Shown: piece after piece, positions 31,145 through 42,677 of the stretch | Layout of the letters: the number at the start of each line of letters is the position of its first letter | How positions within the stretch are numbered: the stretch's first letter is position 1 | Origin: Pseudomicrostroma phylloplanum | Lineage: Eukaryota > Basidiomycota > Exobasidiomycetes > Microstromatales | DNA length: 64,000 nt | Assembly (NCBI GenBank): GCA_039545275.1 | Contig: BCHS01000001.1 | Span: 193,579 to 257,578 of the forward strand | Direction: 5' to 3' | Translations under genes and position numbers: made by a program | Notes under the pieces: generated by a model | The model's input: the letters and a program-made list of their open reading frames with translations, nothing else | What the model was told of the DNA's origin: nothing | Database searches by the model: none

Positions 31145-34100
31145 CTAGTCGATGTTCTCCAGTTCAGCCTGGAGCTCATCGACGGCCTTCTGCCGTCGCT
31201 TGGCTGCTGCGACGTCTGCCTCGAGTTTCCTGAAGCGGTGAGAAGAGAGGGGAGTGAGGCATCCTAGTCAGTCTTGATGGGCCTCTGGAGTCTCTCTCGC
31301 ACGCATCGCATCGCATCGCATCGTTTGCAGCTCGCTACTCACCTCCTGTGCTCCTGCTGCTCCGCCACACGCTCCTTGGCTCCCTGTCTCTCCCTCTTGA
31401 CCTTCTCCTCTGCAGCCTTGCACCTCGCCTCCAGCTCCCTGATCCGAGCCATCCACTTGTTCTCACCCTCTGCATACTTGCTCTTTGCCTCGCTCAGCCT
31501 CTCCTCGGCCATTTGCACCTCCCGCAACGCGCCCTGCATCTTCTTCTCGGCGAGGTTTGCACGACTGGTAAGGCTGGTGAGTTTGCTGTTGTCGCCTGGC
31601 GAGGCGAGAGAGGAGCGGGTTTTGAGAGAGGAGATTTGCGATTGCAACTCAGAGATGGTGCCCTTTGCCGACTCTAGCTCGTTTTGCTTCGCGACGACTC
31701 GAGAGCGCCATTGAGCTTGTTTTTCGGCAGTAGTCTTGAGGGAATGCTCTAGCCTCTCGAGCTGGCGGCCACGAGAGTCTTGCTGCTTCTTAACATTGGC
31801 AAAGGACTCGGTGAATGAGCCTTGCATCTTTGCAGCGCGCTTCTCAAAGGCCAGCTTGAGTTCGGCAAGCTTACGGATGCGATCGGTTAAGAGACCGTGG
31901 AAGGCTCCGAAGTCTGTCGAGGGCTTGGGATCAGTATCCTTCAGCTTGTTGCGAGAAGCTGAAGGACTATCGTCATTAGAGAGAATCTTGGCCATGTGCT
32001 GTGCGACGAGGACCAAGAGCTGATTGCGCTCGAGGATTTGGCGCTTGCTCGATCCTTCGATCTGGGCGATGGAGGTGTCCTCATCGCTCCTCTGCCTCTC
32101 GAGCTCATCTGCTCGTGCTTGAGCTGCATCCAGCGCCTGCTCCGTGTCGCGAAGGGATTGCTTCAGTGTAGCGATCCTTTCCTCCAAGCCCAGCCTCCTC
32201 TGGGTCTCCGTTGCAAGCTTCGCGGCATTGTCGGAGCTCTCGCCGTAGACCTTGTTCATCTGACTTGTCCTTTCTCGGAGGAGCTCATCCTTTCTGTCCA
32301 GCTCCTCCCTCGTGCGAGCGAGATCGCCTTCGCATCGGCTTAGGTCCCGCCTTAGCCGGTCGATCTCCAGCTGGAGAGAGTGGCGCTCGGCGGAGGAGGT
32401 CCTGTCCGTCTGGCCGACCTCCGACTCCTTGGCCCTCAGAGCCTTCTGCAGAGCCTGAAGATCAGCGTCGCGGTCCTTGAGAGTCTGCTGAAGGGAGGTG
32501 ATATCGTCTTCCGCTCCAGCGAGGGCCTATCGGCAAGGCAGACACGACGCAAGGTCAGCACATGTTGAGCAATGGAACCGCTTGCCCATCTTCACTTTAC
32601 TCACATCCTCCTTCTCATCAATGACGCGCCTCAGATCATCCTCGAGATCGCCCATTCTCTTCTCCCAGTCGCTTGCATCGAGCTCACGATTCCTCTCCTC
32701 ATCTTTGAGATCTGCAAGAAGATCCTGGACCTTCTCGTCAAGCTTGACGTTGGTCGCCATGGCCTCCTCGAGTTCTTGGTTGCGCACTTTCATCCTCTCT
32801 CGGTATTGCTCGACCTTTGTCTTGAGGGCCTCGACATCTTCCTCCGCGATGCCTACGCGCTCGTGAGCATCGGCCAGCTCGGCAGCCGCATCGGCCAACC
32901 GGGCCTTGAGGCCTTCCATCTTCAACTCGTAGTGCTCTTTCTGAGCCTCCATGTCCTCCTCGACCTGAGCCCGGACAGCGTCAGCTTCGTTCGCATCAGC
33001 CATGCTCATCTCCTGCTCTTCTTCCAGGCGACGGTTGGTTTCGCTGAGCCGAGCAATGTCCTGATTGCAGTCCAGGATCTCCTTCTCCTTCTCTTCCACG
33101 ATTCGCTGAAGTTCATCAAATCTGTTCTCGAGATCGGCGAACTCTTCTTCGTCGGCCTTGTGAGCTGAAAGAAGCTGCTCATGCTCTTCTTCCAGCTGCA
33201 GCAGCTCGTTGGTCTTGGCTGATAGCTGGTCGCGGAGCTCGTTGTACTGAGAGACCGTAAAGAAAGAGCATCAGAATCGCGGGATAGCTGTGGACGGTTT
33301 TCATGTTGGCTGAAACTCACCGTTTCCTCTTCAGCGGCACGTTCTGCTTCGACTTCGCCTTTGAAGACGGCAGCCTCCGATATGGTTGTCTCCAGCTGGC
33401 CGCGGACTTCTTGCAGCTCCTGTTGTGTCCTCTGCAGCTCATCGTTCCTGCTCTCGAGCTCTTCCTCGAGCTTCTGAAGATCTTCTTGATGACCCAGATC
33501 ACGCTGCGCAGCGGAATGCTCGTCTCGTTCCTGCAGGTGAGTGGGTGAAGGCGAGAGTAGACGGCTGAGACTCTGTTGCGCTACAACGCTAGACCTCGTG
33601 ATCTCTACTCACCTTGGCTTCCTGCTCAAGCTCTGCTACCCGAGCCTCGACTTCCTCTGCTTGTCGTTGCCAACGGCTCTGCTCCTCGACGGCCTCGTCT
33701 CTTTCCTTTTCCATCTTGTACACCTCTCCCTCCATATCCTCCCTCTGACGATCCACGTCATCGAACTTGTCCTACAGGAAACAGCCAAAAGGACTGTCAG
33801 ACATCTATCCGTGGCGACCAATACTGGCAGGACTCAGTCACTCACCAAGAGAGCATTGTGCTCCTGCTCGAGCTTCTCGAAATCCTCTTTGCGTCTTTGA
33901 GCCTCTTCCTCGGCCGCTTGCCTTGCCGCTACCTCCTCTTCTCGTTGCTGATCCAGCAGCCTGACTGCATCCTCCATCTCGGTGAGTTGTTTCCTTAGTG
34001 TCGAGTCGCCCCCTCCCGCCTGCTGCTTCTTGAGCGCATTGGCTTCCTTCTTCAGCTGCCTGATGGCACTACTCTGCTGCTCCCCGAGAAGTTTGAGGGT

Positions 34101-34835
34101 CTGCGAATATTTCTTTGATTTGACGAGTTCCTGACGTACACGGATCAGTTCGGACATGTTCTCATCGGGACGGTAGGCACTCCTGAGAACGTCCACCTCA
34201 ATCTTGAGGTCTTCCCTCTCCTGGGTCAGCTCGCCTATTCGGCTCTGAAGATTCTTCATGCCGATGCCTGCCGTAGCTTGATGTTCTTTCTTGTGCCTGT
34301 GCCACTCGCTATTGTCTACAGAGGCTACTGTGGTCTCATTGGCAGCTGTCATGTTGGGATTGGGCCGGTCAAAGAGCTCATCGCTGCTATCACCCTCCTC
34401 TTCCTCTTCCTCATCTTGCAGAGGGAAGTCGTCGCTGACGCCTTTGCTAGGTAGTGAGCTACGGCCAGCCACAGCCAGGGCTGAGCTAGGGCGGCTACCT
34501 GCACTGCTGCTGCCAGTCTGGCTGTTGGAAGGCTGTAGAGGGACCCGAGAGGCAGGCACCCGGATTGATCCAGTCTTGCCATTCGCAACGGCAGCGCTAC
34601 CGGCGCCTCTATTCTCGACGGCGCCGCGAGAGACGACTCTTTCGCCAGATGGTGGCAGCACTTGTGATGGGAGCCTTTGAGCTCGAGCTTGTTGAGGCAA
34701 TGGAGGAGGGAGCATGCCAGTCGCTTGCGAGTCATCGACTGTCATGTCTGGCAGTCGGCGGGGTGGGGGCATCATACTGGCTTCTGTGGTCTCATCTCCG
34801 GCAAAGCCAGCCGCCCTGGCAAATTGATCTGCCAT
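31145..34835 (-). CDS. Long coiled-coil protein (1089 aa), possible microtubule-organising-centre component
   Basis: Exons 34835-33846, 33771-33613, 33530-33321, 33246-32605, 32526-31343 and 31229-31145 give 1089 aa. Residues 1 to about 175 are Pro/Ser-rich and disordered with an acidic patch (QDEEEEEEGDSSDE). From about residue 195 to the end the sequence is almost continuous heptad coiled coil rich in Glu, Arg, Lys and Leu. The most specific block is at its start: LTQEREDLKIEVDVLR, then RVRQELVKSKKYSQTLKLLG. A short element leading a long coiled coil recalls the N-terminal motif of centrosomin/Mto1/PcpA-type spindle-pole proteins, but the match is loose. A cytoskeletal, nuclear or septal scaffold is equally possible. 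All splice phases agree; the last exon encodes 28 residues. Confidence 0.85.
31302..31323. repeat. (CGCAT)4 microsatellite inside an intron
   Basis: Four perfect CGCAT units plus CG, in the last intron (31342-31230) of the coiled-coil gene. Confidence 0.8.
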
Positions 34836-35311
34836 GGTGGACGGGCCGATTGACGAGGTAGAGGATGTCTCTCGACGTCGGTAGAGGGTTTCAGGGAGGA
34901 GATGAGGGAAGCAAGGTGGACGGAGCGAAGGTGGGCAGGCATACACCCAAGGCGCGAGGACGAGGAGCACGGAAAGGCGCACCGGCAAAAGTGACGATGC
35001 ACACAGGCGGAGGAGCACTGTCCACTGCAGCCACGCGTCGAGGGCGAGTGTTGTTTACGCCGGAGGGCAAGGCAACAGTCACGATCATCATCGCGAGGGC
35101 TGTACTGAAGACATCACAGCTCGACCATCGTCATAACATAGTCTCATATTGGCATTGATGCGCGACATCACACATCGCAGAAATATACGGGGACTTCTGA
35201 AAAGAAAGTGTTTTGCTACTACGAACGCGGATGCGGTCAATCATGCTTCAGGCATCAGGATGAAGCTGAGCCCGCCTTGTTATGATGTAAATTGGCAGTT
35301 TAAGAAGGACT
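34836..35311. other. Intergenic between two minus-strand genes
   Basis: 476 bp holding the promoter and 5' UTR of the coiled-coil gene and the 3' UTR of the surface-protein gene. The coiled-coil frame stays open upstream of the chosen ATG to about 35018 but without another good start. Confidence 0.4.
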
Positions 35312-35941
35312 TTACAAGAGCAGTGCTGCGCCCATGATACCAGCCGAGATCACGCCAAAGCCCACCATGAACGCCCGGCTGCCTGGCTGGATTCTAGCAG
35401 CATTGCTCGCGGCCGCGGATGTCCCAGCGCTCGCAGCCGTTCCCGCCGTCGAGGTGGTCGAGCTGGCCGATGTACTAGAGCTAGTGGACATGGAAGAAGT
35501 GTCCGAGCTAGTCGATGAACTTGATGCATCACTTGCTGTGCCTGACGACTGAGCACCAACCACGCTGGACTGAACGCTCGAGACAGATCCAGTGATGGCA
35601 GACAGCGTCTCACTGGGGAGGGCGTCTGTGAGGGGCCCAATGGGAGATGGTCCGCCAGTGAGCGTGGTTGCAGTGGCACATAGATTGGCTGACGAGCCAG
35701 AGGCATCGCAACTCGAAGCGGAGGAAGCGCTGCTTGTTGAGCTGTCCTGCCGCGGGACGAGGACCGCGGATGCTCTGTCAGGATGCTGAACGGGAGCAGG
35801 TGGACAGAATAAGAGGTGAGGGACAATCAGTACATACGACCACTATCTCACCCCAAGTAAGAGTCTGATCTGACTCACCGCGGCGACAAGACAGCATGCC
35901 AGGAGACCGAGGAGGAGGGGCAGGAGGGTGGCGCGCAGCAT
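35312..35941 (-). CDS. Small Ser/Thr-rich secreted protein, probable GPI-anchored surface protein
   Basis: Exons 35941-35879 and 35785-35312 give 178 aa. Exon 1 is an entire signal peptide (MLRATLLPLLLGLLACCLVA). The mature part is dominated by Ser, Thr and Ala and has one Cys pair (SSCDASGSSANLCAT). The C-terminus has the anchor-signal layout: small residues (AAASNAARIQPGSRA), then the hydrophobic tail FMVGFGVISAGIMGAALLL. This predicts a heavily O-glycosylated, GPI-anchored wall or membrane protein. No enzyme domain is present and function is unknown. The intron falls just after the signal peptide. Confidence 0.8.
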
Positions 35942-36341
35942 TGTCGAAGCTATGACCAGTCAGCAGCGGGAGGGGGGCTTATATGACCTGCGACTCGCGA
36001 ATCTGCCGCAAGTTCCATGGAGAACGTAGTGGCAGGAGGGACAGCTGACCCCTCCATGGAGTTTAGCTCGCGGACATGACCGAGTCTGCTGCGCCAAGCT
36101 CGGGTGGTGGACGTCTGAATCCGGCGATGTCGCCTTGCCGAGCCGAAGGAGTGGGACGTGCGGGTGGAGGACGTGTGGCGCCTCGTGGCCTCTGCTCTGC
36201 TCTGCTCTCCTCTTCCTTCCGGCGACGAGAAAGACGAGAAATTCTACTTCTGCTCCTCCTCCTTCATTGACATTGTCAGTCTGCGAGGCACTGCGACTGC
36301 TTGCTTGCTTCCCTATCTACTCTCCTCCATCCTCGTCCATC
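35942..36341. promoter_or_regulatory. Divergent promoter, GPI-type protein / CLPTM1-family gene
   Basis: 400 bp between two opposite start codons; no specific element recognised. Confidence 0.35.
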
Positions 36342-38522
36342 ATGTCGGCACGGGCATCCGCTGCTGGCGACGCCGCCCCTGCTGGGCAAGGCGAGGCAGG
36401 CGCAGGCTGGGGCAAGATGATCTCCAGGGGTCTTCTCATGTACTTCATCGTCAACGCAGGTACAGCCATGCTCAAGCAGAAGCTCGGACCCCAGGAGACG
36501 GCTCCCGCACAAGGCTCCTCTGGAAGCGCCGGCGATACAGTCGCAGCTGGGGCCGAGGTCGCACAGACTTTGACTGGTGCTGTGAGCCAACCAGGCCTGC
36601 CTCCGCTGCAAGTAATGAAGAACACCACGAGCAGGCCCCTCTGGAAGCCCCGAGACGAGCTTGACTTCTACGTCTTCCTGTCCTCGTCTGCCGCGGCAAC
36701 GCATGACGATCTGGCCACCCAATACTCGCCATTGATTGTGGGCGGCTCTAACGATCTCCCTGCCCTAGATAGTCTGATCGACTTTGCTGCGTATCCTTCG
36801 CTAAGCAGCGGAGCAGAAACTGCCGGACAGTCGGCCAGGTTCACAGTGGTTCAGCCGCAGAACCAACAGAGCTTTCCGATTCTCAAGGCGGATAAGGTCA
36901 CGCTCTCTGATATCAGCCTAAGCGCGGAGGTCACGTTGCACGCTCCGAATGACGTCCTGCTGAACAACGGGTCGATCTGGGCGGATATCGTGGCGGTGCC
37001 GAGTGGAGCTGACGTGAGGGATCCTACAGGACACGCCAGGACGCGTAAGAGTAAGTAAGACGTGGCTTTTGAGAGCGTAGTCGTGATCGATCCGCTCAAC
37101 CGCCAACTCTCTCTTTCAGTGCTCACCCGCCTGCATCCGCCTAGGAAGAATCGCGAGGGACGAAAGCTCCTGGCGGGACCATCTGCAACACCGGAGGAAG
37201 TTGCTGAGGAACCCGTGGCGACGTCTACTAATGCCACGAGTGAGGAGGGCAAGGGATTGATTTCTTATTGGCACTCCAATCTCACACTCGCCCTGCCGAA
37301 ACAGGATGTTCATTCAGGCTTGGCGGTAGGGCAGCTTCCTCCGGCTCTACTGCAGTACGTTTATCTCGTGCCTGATCACGAGCATGGTGCGCCTCTGTTG
37401 CATCCTATCGACTCAACTGGACGTGTACATCCGTCCTCGGTCTACAATTATCCAGTCGTCTTCCCGAATACCTTCTGGGACATGAGAGAGGACATGTATC
37501 CCATCAATGCCACCACACCGACCTTGCCTCTGCACATTTCGGTAGACACAACGTCGTGGTTCAAGTTCCAACTCCTGGCAGCCATGACCGACTCTTTCGA
37601 CAAGCAGCCAGGTATGGCCGGTAGTGAGATTGACATCATCAAGCATACCCTTCTGCACACGTCTCCCTGGTATCTCCTACTCATTGTCGTTGTGACGATC
37701 TTACACATGGTCTTCGAATTCCTCGCCTTCTCATCCGAGGTTTCTTACTGGAAGAAGAAGGACAACCTGACGGGCATCAGTGTGGGAACGATTATGACGT
37801 CCATCGTCACCCAGACGATCATTCTCCTGTACTTGATCGACTCATCTGAGGAGACATCATGGATGATTCTAGGTTCCCAGGCCATGGGCGTGGCCGTCGA
37901 GTCTTGGAAGCTTACCAAAGCTTTGACGGTCAATATCAAGCCGGCACCTCCCGGAAGCCTGATCCCCTACAGACTCGACGTCCAAGACAAGCATGTCCTG
38001 AGCAAAGAGGAGCTAGAGACGAAGGAGTTCGACCGAGTGGCCTTCAAGATCGTTGCCGCTGGATCCGCCCCTCTCCTGATTGGCTACACCATCTACTCTG
38101 CGCTGTACCAGACACATCGAGGCTGGTGGAGCTTTACCATCGGCACTCTCACGTCCTTCGTATACACCTTTGGCTTCGTTGCGCTCATCCCTCAATTGAT
38201 CGTCAACTACAAGAGCAAGTCAGTCGCAGGGATGAACGGCAAGACCTTGATCTACAAGATCATCGGCACCTTCACAGACGATCTCTTTGCGTGGGGTATC
38301 ACCAAGATGCCGATGATGCATCGTCTGGCTACGCTGCGAGACGACGTCGTCTTCTTCGTCTACCTCTACCAATGGTGGCACTACGGCGTTGACAAGAGCA
38401 GGGTCAATGAGTTTGGGCAAGTGCTCGAGCCCACCGAGGAGATGAAGAAGAGGGGAGGACTCGTGGTGGGAAAAAAGGCAGACTTGGCCGAAGGGGAAGG
38501 AGAGAGCAAAAAGGACCAGTGA
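36342..38522 (+). CDS. CLPTM1-family multi-pass ER membrane protein
   Basis: Exons 36342-37050 and 37120-38522 give 703 aa. The N-terminal 30 residues are small and polar; a first hydrophobic segment (GLLMYFIVNAGTAML) is followed by a large lumenal region with several N-x-S/T sites. The C-terminal half has the membrane bundle: WYLLLIVVVTILHMVFEFLA, IMTSIVTQTIILLYLI, PLLIGYTIYSAL and FVYTFGFVALIPQLIVNYK. Family hallmarks YWKKKDNLTGIS, KSVAGMNGKTLIYK and DDLFAWGITKMPMMHR are present. CLPTM1L was reported as an ER scramblase of glucosaminyl-PI feeding GPI assembly, so a lipid-scrambling role is plausible. The tail is Lys-rich (EGESKKDQ). Confidence 0.92.
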
Positions 38523-39147
38523 GAGTAGGTAGAGTGAGGATGAGAGTAAGAGGGTCCTGTATGGCGTTGTGGGATCCGGTGCGGCGCAAGATCGTGTGAT
38601 CTTCCGAAAAAAGCACGGGCCCACCGCCGCCGCCACGTCTTTCCTTGCGTTCTTGGCTGTGGTTGTATTCTGCACTTCGGGACCGGGTTTCCTCCTTCCT
38701 TGCATAGAACACCATCGATCACACCTCATATCTCGGCTGCGATCCTTTGACAGGCGATTCGTGTCTACTCGGAGATAGGCTGTGTCGCTTCGCTGGCTGC
38801 TACGTCCTGACACGGGCCAACAAGGCGCTTGCTCTAGTCTAGTCTGGCTATACGACCCCTGACGCACAAGCAGATTGCCCCCTGCCCCTGGCCTGGAGCC
38901 CCTGTGCTGGCTCCTTTGCCTTCTCATCCCAATTGACGGGAAGATCGATTTGCAGAAGGAGTTGCCCAAGACTTGTCGCCGTTTGCAAAGCGCCGAGCCT
39001 GGAGCTCTCTGGCGACCATTGGCAGCACGAAGAGCTTGCTCCCTTGCCTCGCAGCAACGAACAAGAGTGTCCGTCTCCGACTACATAACGCAACGCAACG
39101 CACTGCCACGACCTCACTTTCTTTTATAACGATATACTGCCATCACA
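38523..39147. other. Intergenic, CLPTM1-family 3' region and EI24-family promoter
   Basis: 625 bp. A TTTTATAAC lies about 20 bp before the EI24-family ATG, and short CGCAACGCAACGCA tandem units lie at about 39088. No gene recognised. Confidence 0.4.
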
Positions 39148-41213
39148 ATGGCTCATCATACCAGAGGTCTCTCCTCCGTAGACATGAACAATCTCGACGT
39201 AGAGGGCGCATCAGGCAGTCGCCTAGAGCAGAGCTACTTCCAAGGCCTCTCCCTCCCATCGCTCTCCAGCTGGCTGGGCGAAGATCAGCACGCTACCCCT
39301 TGGACTGCTGCTGGGCCTATCACGCCTTCGGGAGCTGGTGGAGGAGCAGGGTTCGGCTCGTTGCTGGGCACGACGGGAGTCGTTGCGACTGCGAAGATTC
39401 ATGCGACGTGGGCCAGCCAGGGGTGGAAGGATGCGCTGCGCTTCCGAGAAATGACCAGTGTCGTGTCTGGGTGAGTAGCCAAAGCCATGACAAAAGCTAC
39501 GCTTTGAATTGAGACGATGCTGATCTGGCTTTGGGCTCTCTCCTCGCGGCTACTCTCCAGCTCTCCTCATATCCGCAAGACGATAGTCAAGGGGCTGTGC
39601 CTATCCCTCGCCGTTGTCCTCGTCATCTTCCTCTTCGAGATGGCCTACTTTCCTGCCCAGATCTTTTTTGAGGAATATGAGCTTCACCACGAACACTACT
39701 TCCAGAGTTGGGCGGACACAGACGAGGTATGTACTCAGACCTGGAGCACATCCTCACACGAGTCAGGTGGAAGTCTGACCCCTTCTAGTTATCTTTCTTC
39801 GCACTAGGTTCTTTGGCTGTACCCTCTGGTAGCCATCTCCTACTTTGTAGCCTCTTCATGGACCGTTGATGTGGCCAAGACTGCCACCAAGCTCAAGCAT
39901 GGCAGAGGCATGTCCATCTCTGCTGCCATCAGCGGTGTCACCTCCAGCAGGTGAGTACTATGCCTACCCTTCCTTGCCGTATCGAACACTAACGATTTCG
40001 TTCCCTTTGACAACCTTCGCAGCTTTCGAGCGCGTGTCCTCTCTGAGTCGTTCAGAGTCTTCATCATTATCAACTATGTGCTCTTGGGTCTGGCTCTTGA
40101 CCACATCCCTTGGATCGGCAGCACGCTCTGCTTCTTCATGATGAGCTTCGTCGATGCATTCTACTGCTTTGACCCTGTCATGGTCAGCCGAGGATGGTCG
40201 GTAGAGCGAAGACTGCGCTACGTCGAGAGCCGATGGGCATACATGGTGAGTAATACGCAGGTCTGTTGGCCCCCAGTACCTAGGTGACCGTACTGATGAA
40301 AGACCGCCCTCCAAATCAGACGGCATTTGGCGTCGTCCCCACGATCATTTCCTACTTTCACCCTTCAGGTCTGCTCAATCTCTTCCTCTTTATGGCTGTC
40401 TATCCATTCTACGTCGTCCTGGCCCTCCTTGCTAGACCGGAACCTCGATCCGTCCCCTCAGGAAGCACGCTCACGCCCATCTCTAGCACCTCCGACAAGT
40501 TCATGGGCACTGAAGGCATTCCAGCAGGGACTAGCCTGTCGTCTTTCCTCCCGGCCAGGCTGCCCATCTTCTTGCCCACGGTAGTGCTCTACCGGCTCGT
40601 GATGCGCTTTGCGCCTCGAGACTCGGACGAGGAAGGCGAGCAGGTGCGCAGCATGCATGGGGGACTGGCAGGCGAGAAGTCGCCTGCGTACTCTTCTGCT
40701 TTTGGCTCCACGGAGCGAAGGACTGCTGCCCAATTTGTAGGGGGTGCATGGGCTGCTGGAGGTAATGTCGGAGCTGCGCAGCCCATCTGGGGAGGTCAGG
40801 CCTCTGCCTGGAACCAGCAGGCTCCTCCTCCTCCGCCTTACCCTTATGGCCAGGGGAACGGTACTTCAGGCCTGCAGTATGAGCAGCCTGGCATGGCAGG
40901 CCACTATGGCCAGTCTGCCCAGGCATTTCCGCCGACCCTAGCGCCCCCGCCCATGGGCAACGAGGCTCGAAGCAGGAGCGGTAGTACCGCCGCCTCGGTC
41001 TCCTCGTCCGGACGAGTAGGTCAACAGAGACACGTGCACTACCACGACGGCGCAATGAAGACGCCCGAGGCAAATGCTTCTTTTGCACCCACTACCACAT
41101 CTGCTGCTCCGTTTGGCTACGCTGGCGATGCTGCTGGCGGGCAGGTCCCTCCTCCGCCGAAGAGGAACGGGGCCGCTGCGCCTGTTGCTGCCAAGGGAAA
41201 GAAGAGCGATTGA
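39148..41213 (+). CDS. EI24-domain multi-pass membrane protein
   Basis: Exons 39148-39470, 39561-39726, 39808-39950, 40023-40245 and 40320-41213 give 582 aa. The middle (residues about 110-345) is hydrophobic with several membrane segments and matches the EI24 (PIG8/EPG-4) pattern: VLWLYPLVAISYFVASS, FRVFIIINYVLLGLAL, CFFMMSFVDAFYCFDP, SVERRLRYVESRWAYM and NLFLFMAVYPFYVVLALLA. Animal EI24/EPG-4 is an ER protein needed for autophagosome maturation; a fungal role is inferred. The C-terminal 200 residues are a Pro/Gly/Gln/Ala-rich disordered tail (APPPPYPYGQGNG-like) not found in the animal proteins. Confidence 0.85.
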
Positions 41214-42677
41214 TGTGATCTGAGGCTACCTCACCCTGTGCGAGCACATTTCTTGATAGACGATGCTGAATCTATGTCATCTATTTCCCGATCTCACACC
41301 GAGTGTTCGACTCTGTGCGGCAGTGTGGTTCCGTCGTCAGAATGCCGGAACAGATCGCTCATTGTGAGGGCTCCCTCTGTTCAATCAGAACAGACGCCCA
41401 CAACTTGGCGAAATTTCCTGTCTCTCCATGCCTGTTCGCTGGTGTCGTACCTTGCTCGGCGATCAGTGATAAGCGCCTACGAAGGGGGCTGCGCGTGGGA
41501 ACGCGATTATCTGAGTTCGCTGTGCTTTCCAAGCGAGCCGATATTGCCGATCTCGAGCGAAAGGACGCCTTCCAATTCCTCCTCGCAGCTCCCCTCCCCC
41601 CCTCTGCCTCGCCTATCGTAGTCGAGCTGCCAAGAGAGGAAGGGGGAGCGAACAACGTGGCGCGGAGTCCGGGGCAGTTCGGTGATAGACCTGGAGCCTA
41701 GCAGAGCGTCTGTGGGACGGGTCAGGCGAGGTGTCCATGGTTGGTGTGGTATCTCCAAGCGAACAATCTCGGGAATTCCAAAGGGGGCGGGGGCAGGCTG
41801 CAGGCTTGCAGGCTGCAAGGCCGCACGGTCGCGTGGACAGGTCCTGTGCCTTGGATTGCTTCGCGTTTGCCCGTCGCCCGTCGCCCGTGGCTCACGCTAA
41901 CCTTTACTTTTCCCAGGCTACTTTTTGACGCGACATCGGTCCACTTCGGCCGCGTCTCACACGCTTATTAGCCTCTCGCCTCCTTGCTGTCTGTCTGTGG
42001 CCTTTGGCCTGGGCTTTCCCGTCCGCGTCACTGCGTCCCTTGCCCAGACTGTTCGCGGGGCTGGAAAAAGAAAAAATATGGATAGCTCGGAGCGTCGGCG
42101 GAAAGTGCGAGCCGGGGGGCAAGGCGCTGCAGTAGCAGCAGCAGCAGCCGCCGGCGGGGCGAGGGGCGGGGCGGCGGGGGGATGCAGTTCAGAATGAAAG
42201 ACTCGGTTAACTGCTCGGAGAAGACTCGGCTACTGCTTCGTCTGCGTCTTGGCAAGTCCTGTCTCTGTGCGCTTAGACGATCCGTGAAGTGCATTAGACG
42301 CCTACCCTCACCGGGGACTGGTGGCGCTGCTGCTGCTGCTGCTGCTGATGTACCTTGCCAGAGCGGGCAGCGTTTACCAGAAGGGTGCTTGACTTGGTTG
42401 CGTCGGAAAGTGCGGACTGCTGCGTGGCGCCTTGCGTGATCTGCTCCCGCTCTGGAGCAATAGAGGAAGAATAGGCAATGAAGCTCGCCGCCTCCTCCGC
42501 CGCCGTCCCGCCCCCGGCAAAGGTTGGCCCCGCCCTCACCGGGTCACCTTCTTATCTCCCCGTTGGAGTACAAATTACAGACGACGCGAGTGTCTTCTTG
42601 CCCTTCTTCCCCCGCTTCACGTCGACCCCTTCATCCTCTCCCCGATCATCCTCATTTCCATTTGCCCTTGACACACC
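41214..42677. other. Intergenic, EI24-family 3' region and PTR2 promoter
   Basis: About 1.46 kb. Low-complexity tracts include a CAG/GCC-rich patch near 42130-42180. Several HGATAR sites occur, but not above chance. The last 150 bp are pyrimidine-rich, as expected before a start codon. No gene recognised. Confidence 0.45.
42327..42347 (+). repeat. (CTG)7 microsatellite in the PTR2 upstream region
   Basis: Seven perfect CTG units followed by ATG. Confidence 0.85.

Noticed and set aside
41214..42677. Five HGATAR sites in the PTR2 upstream region as evidence for control by the GATA factor in this window
   Set aside because: In about 1.46 kb some four such sites are expected by chance on both strands, so there is no enrichment.
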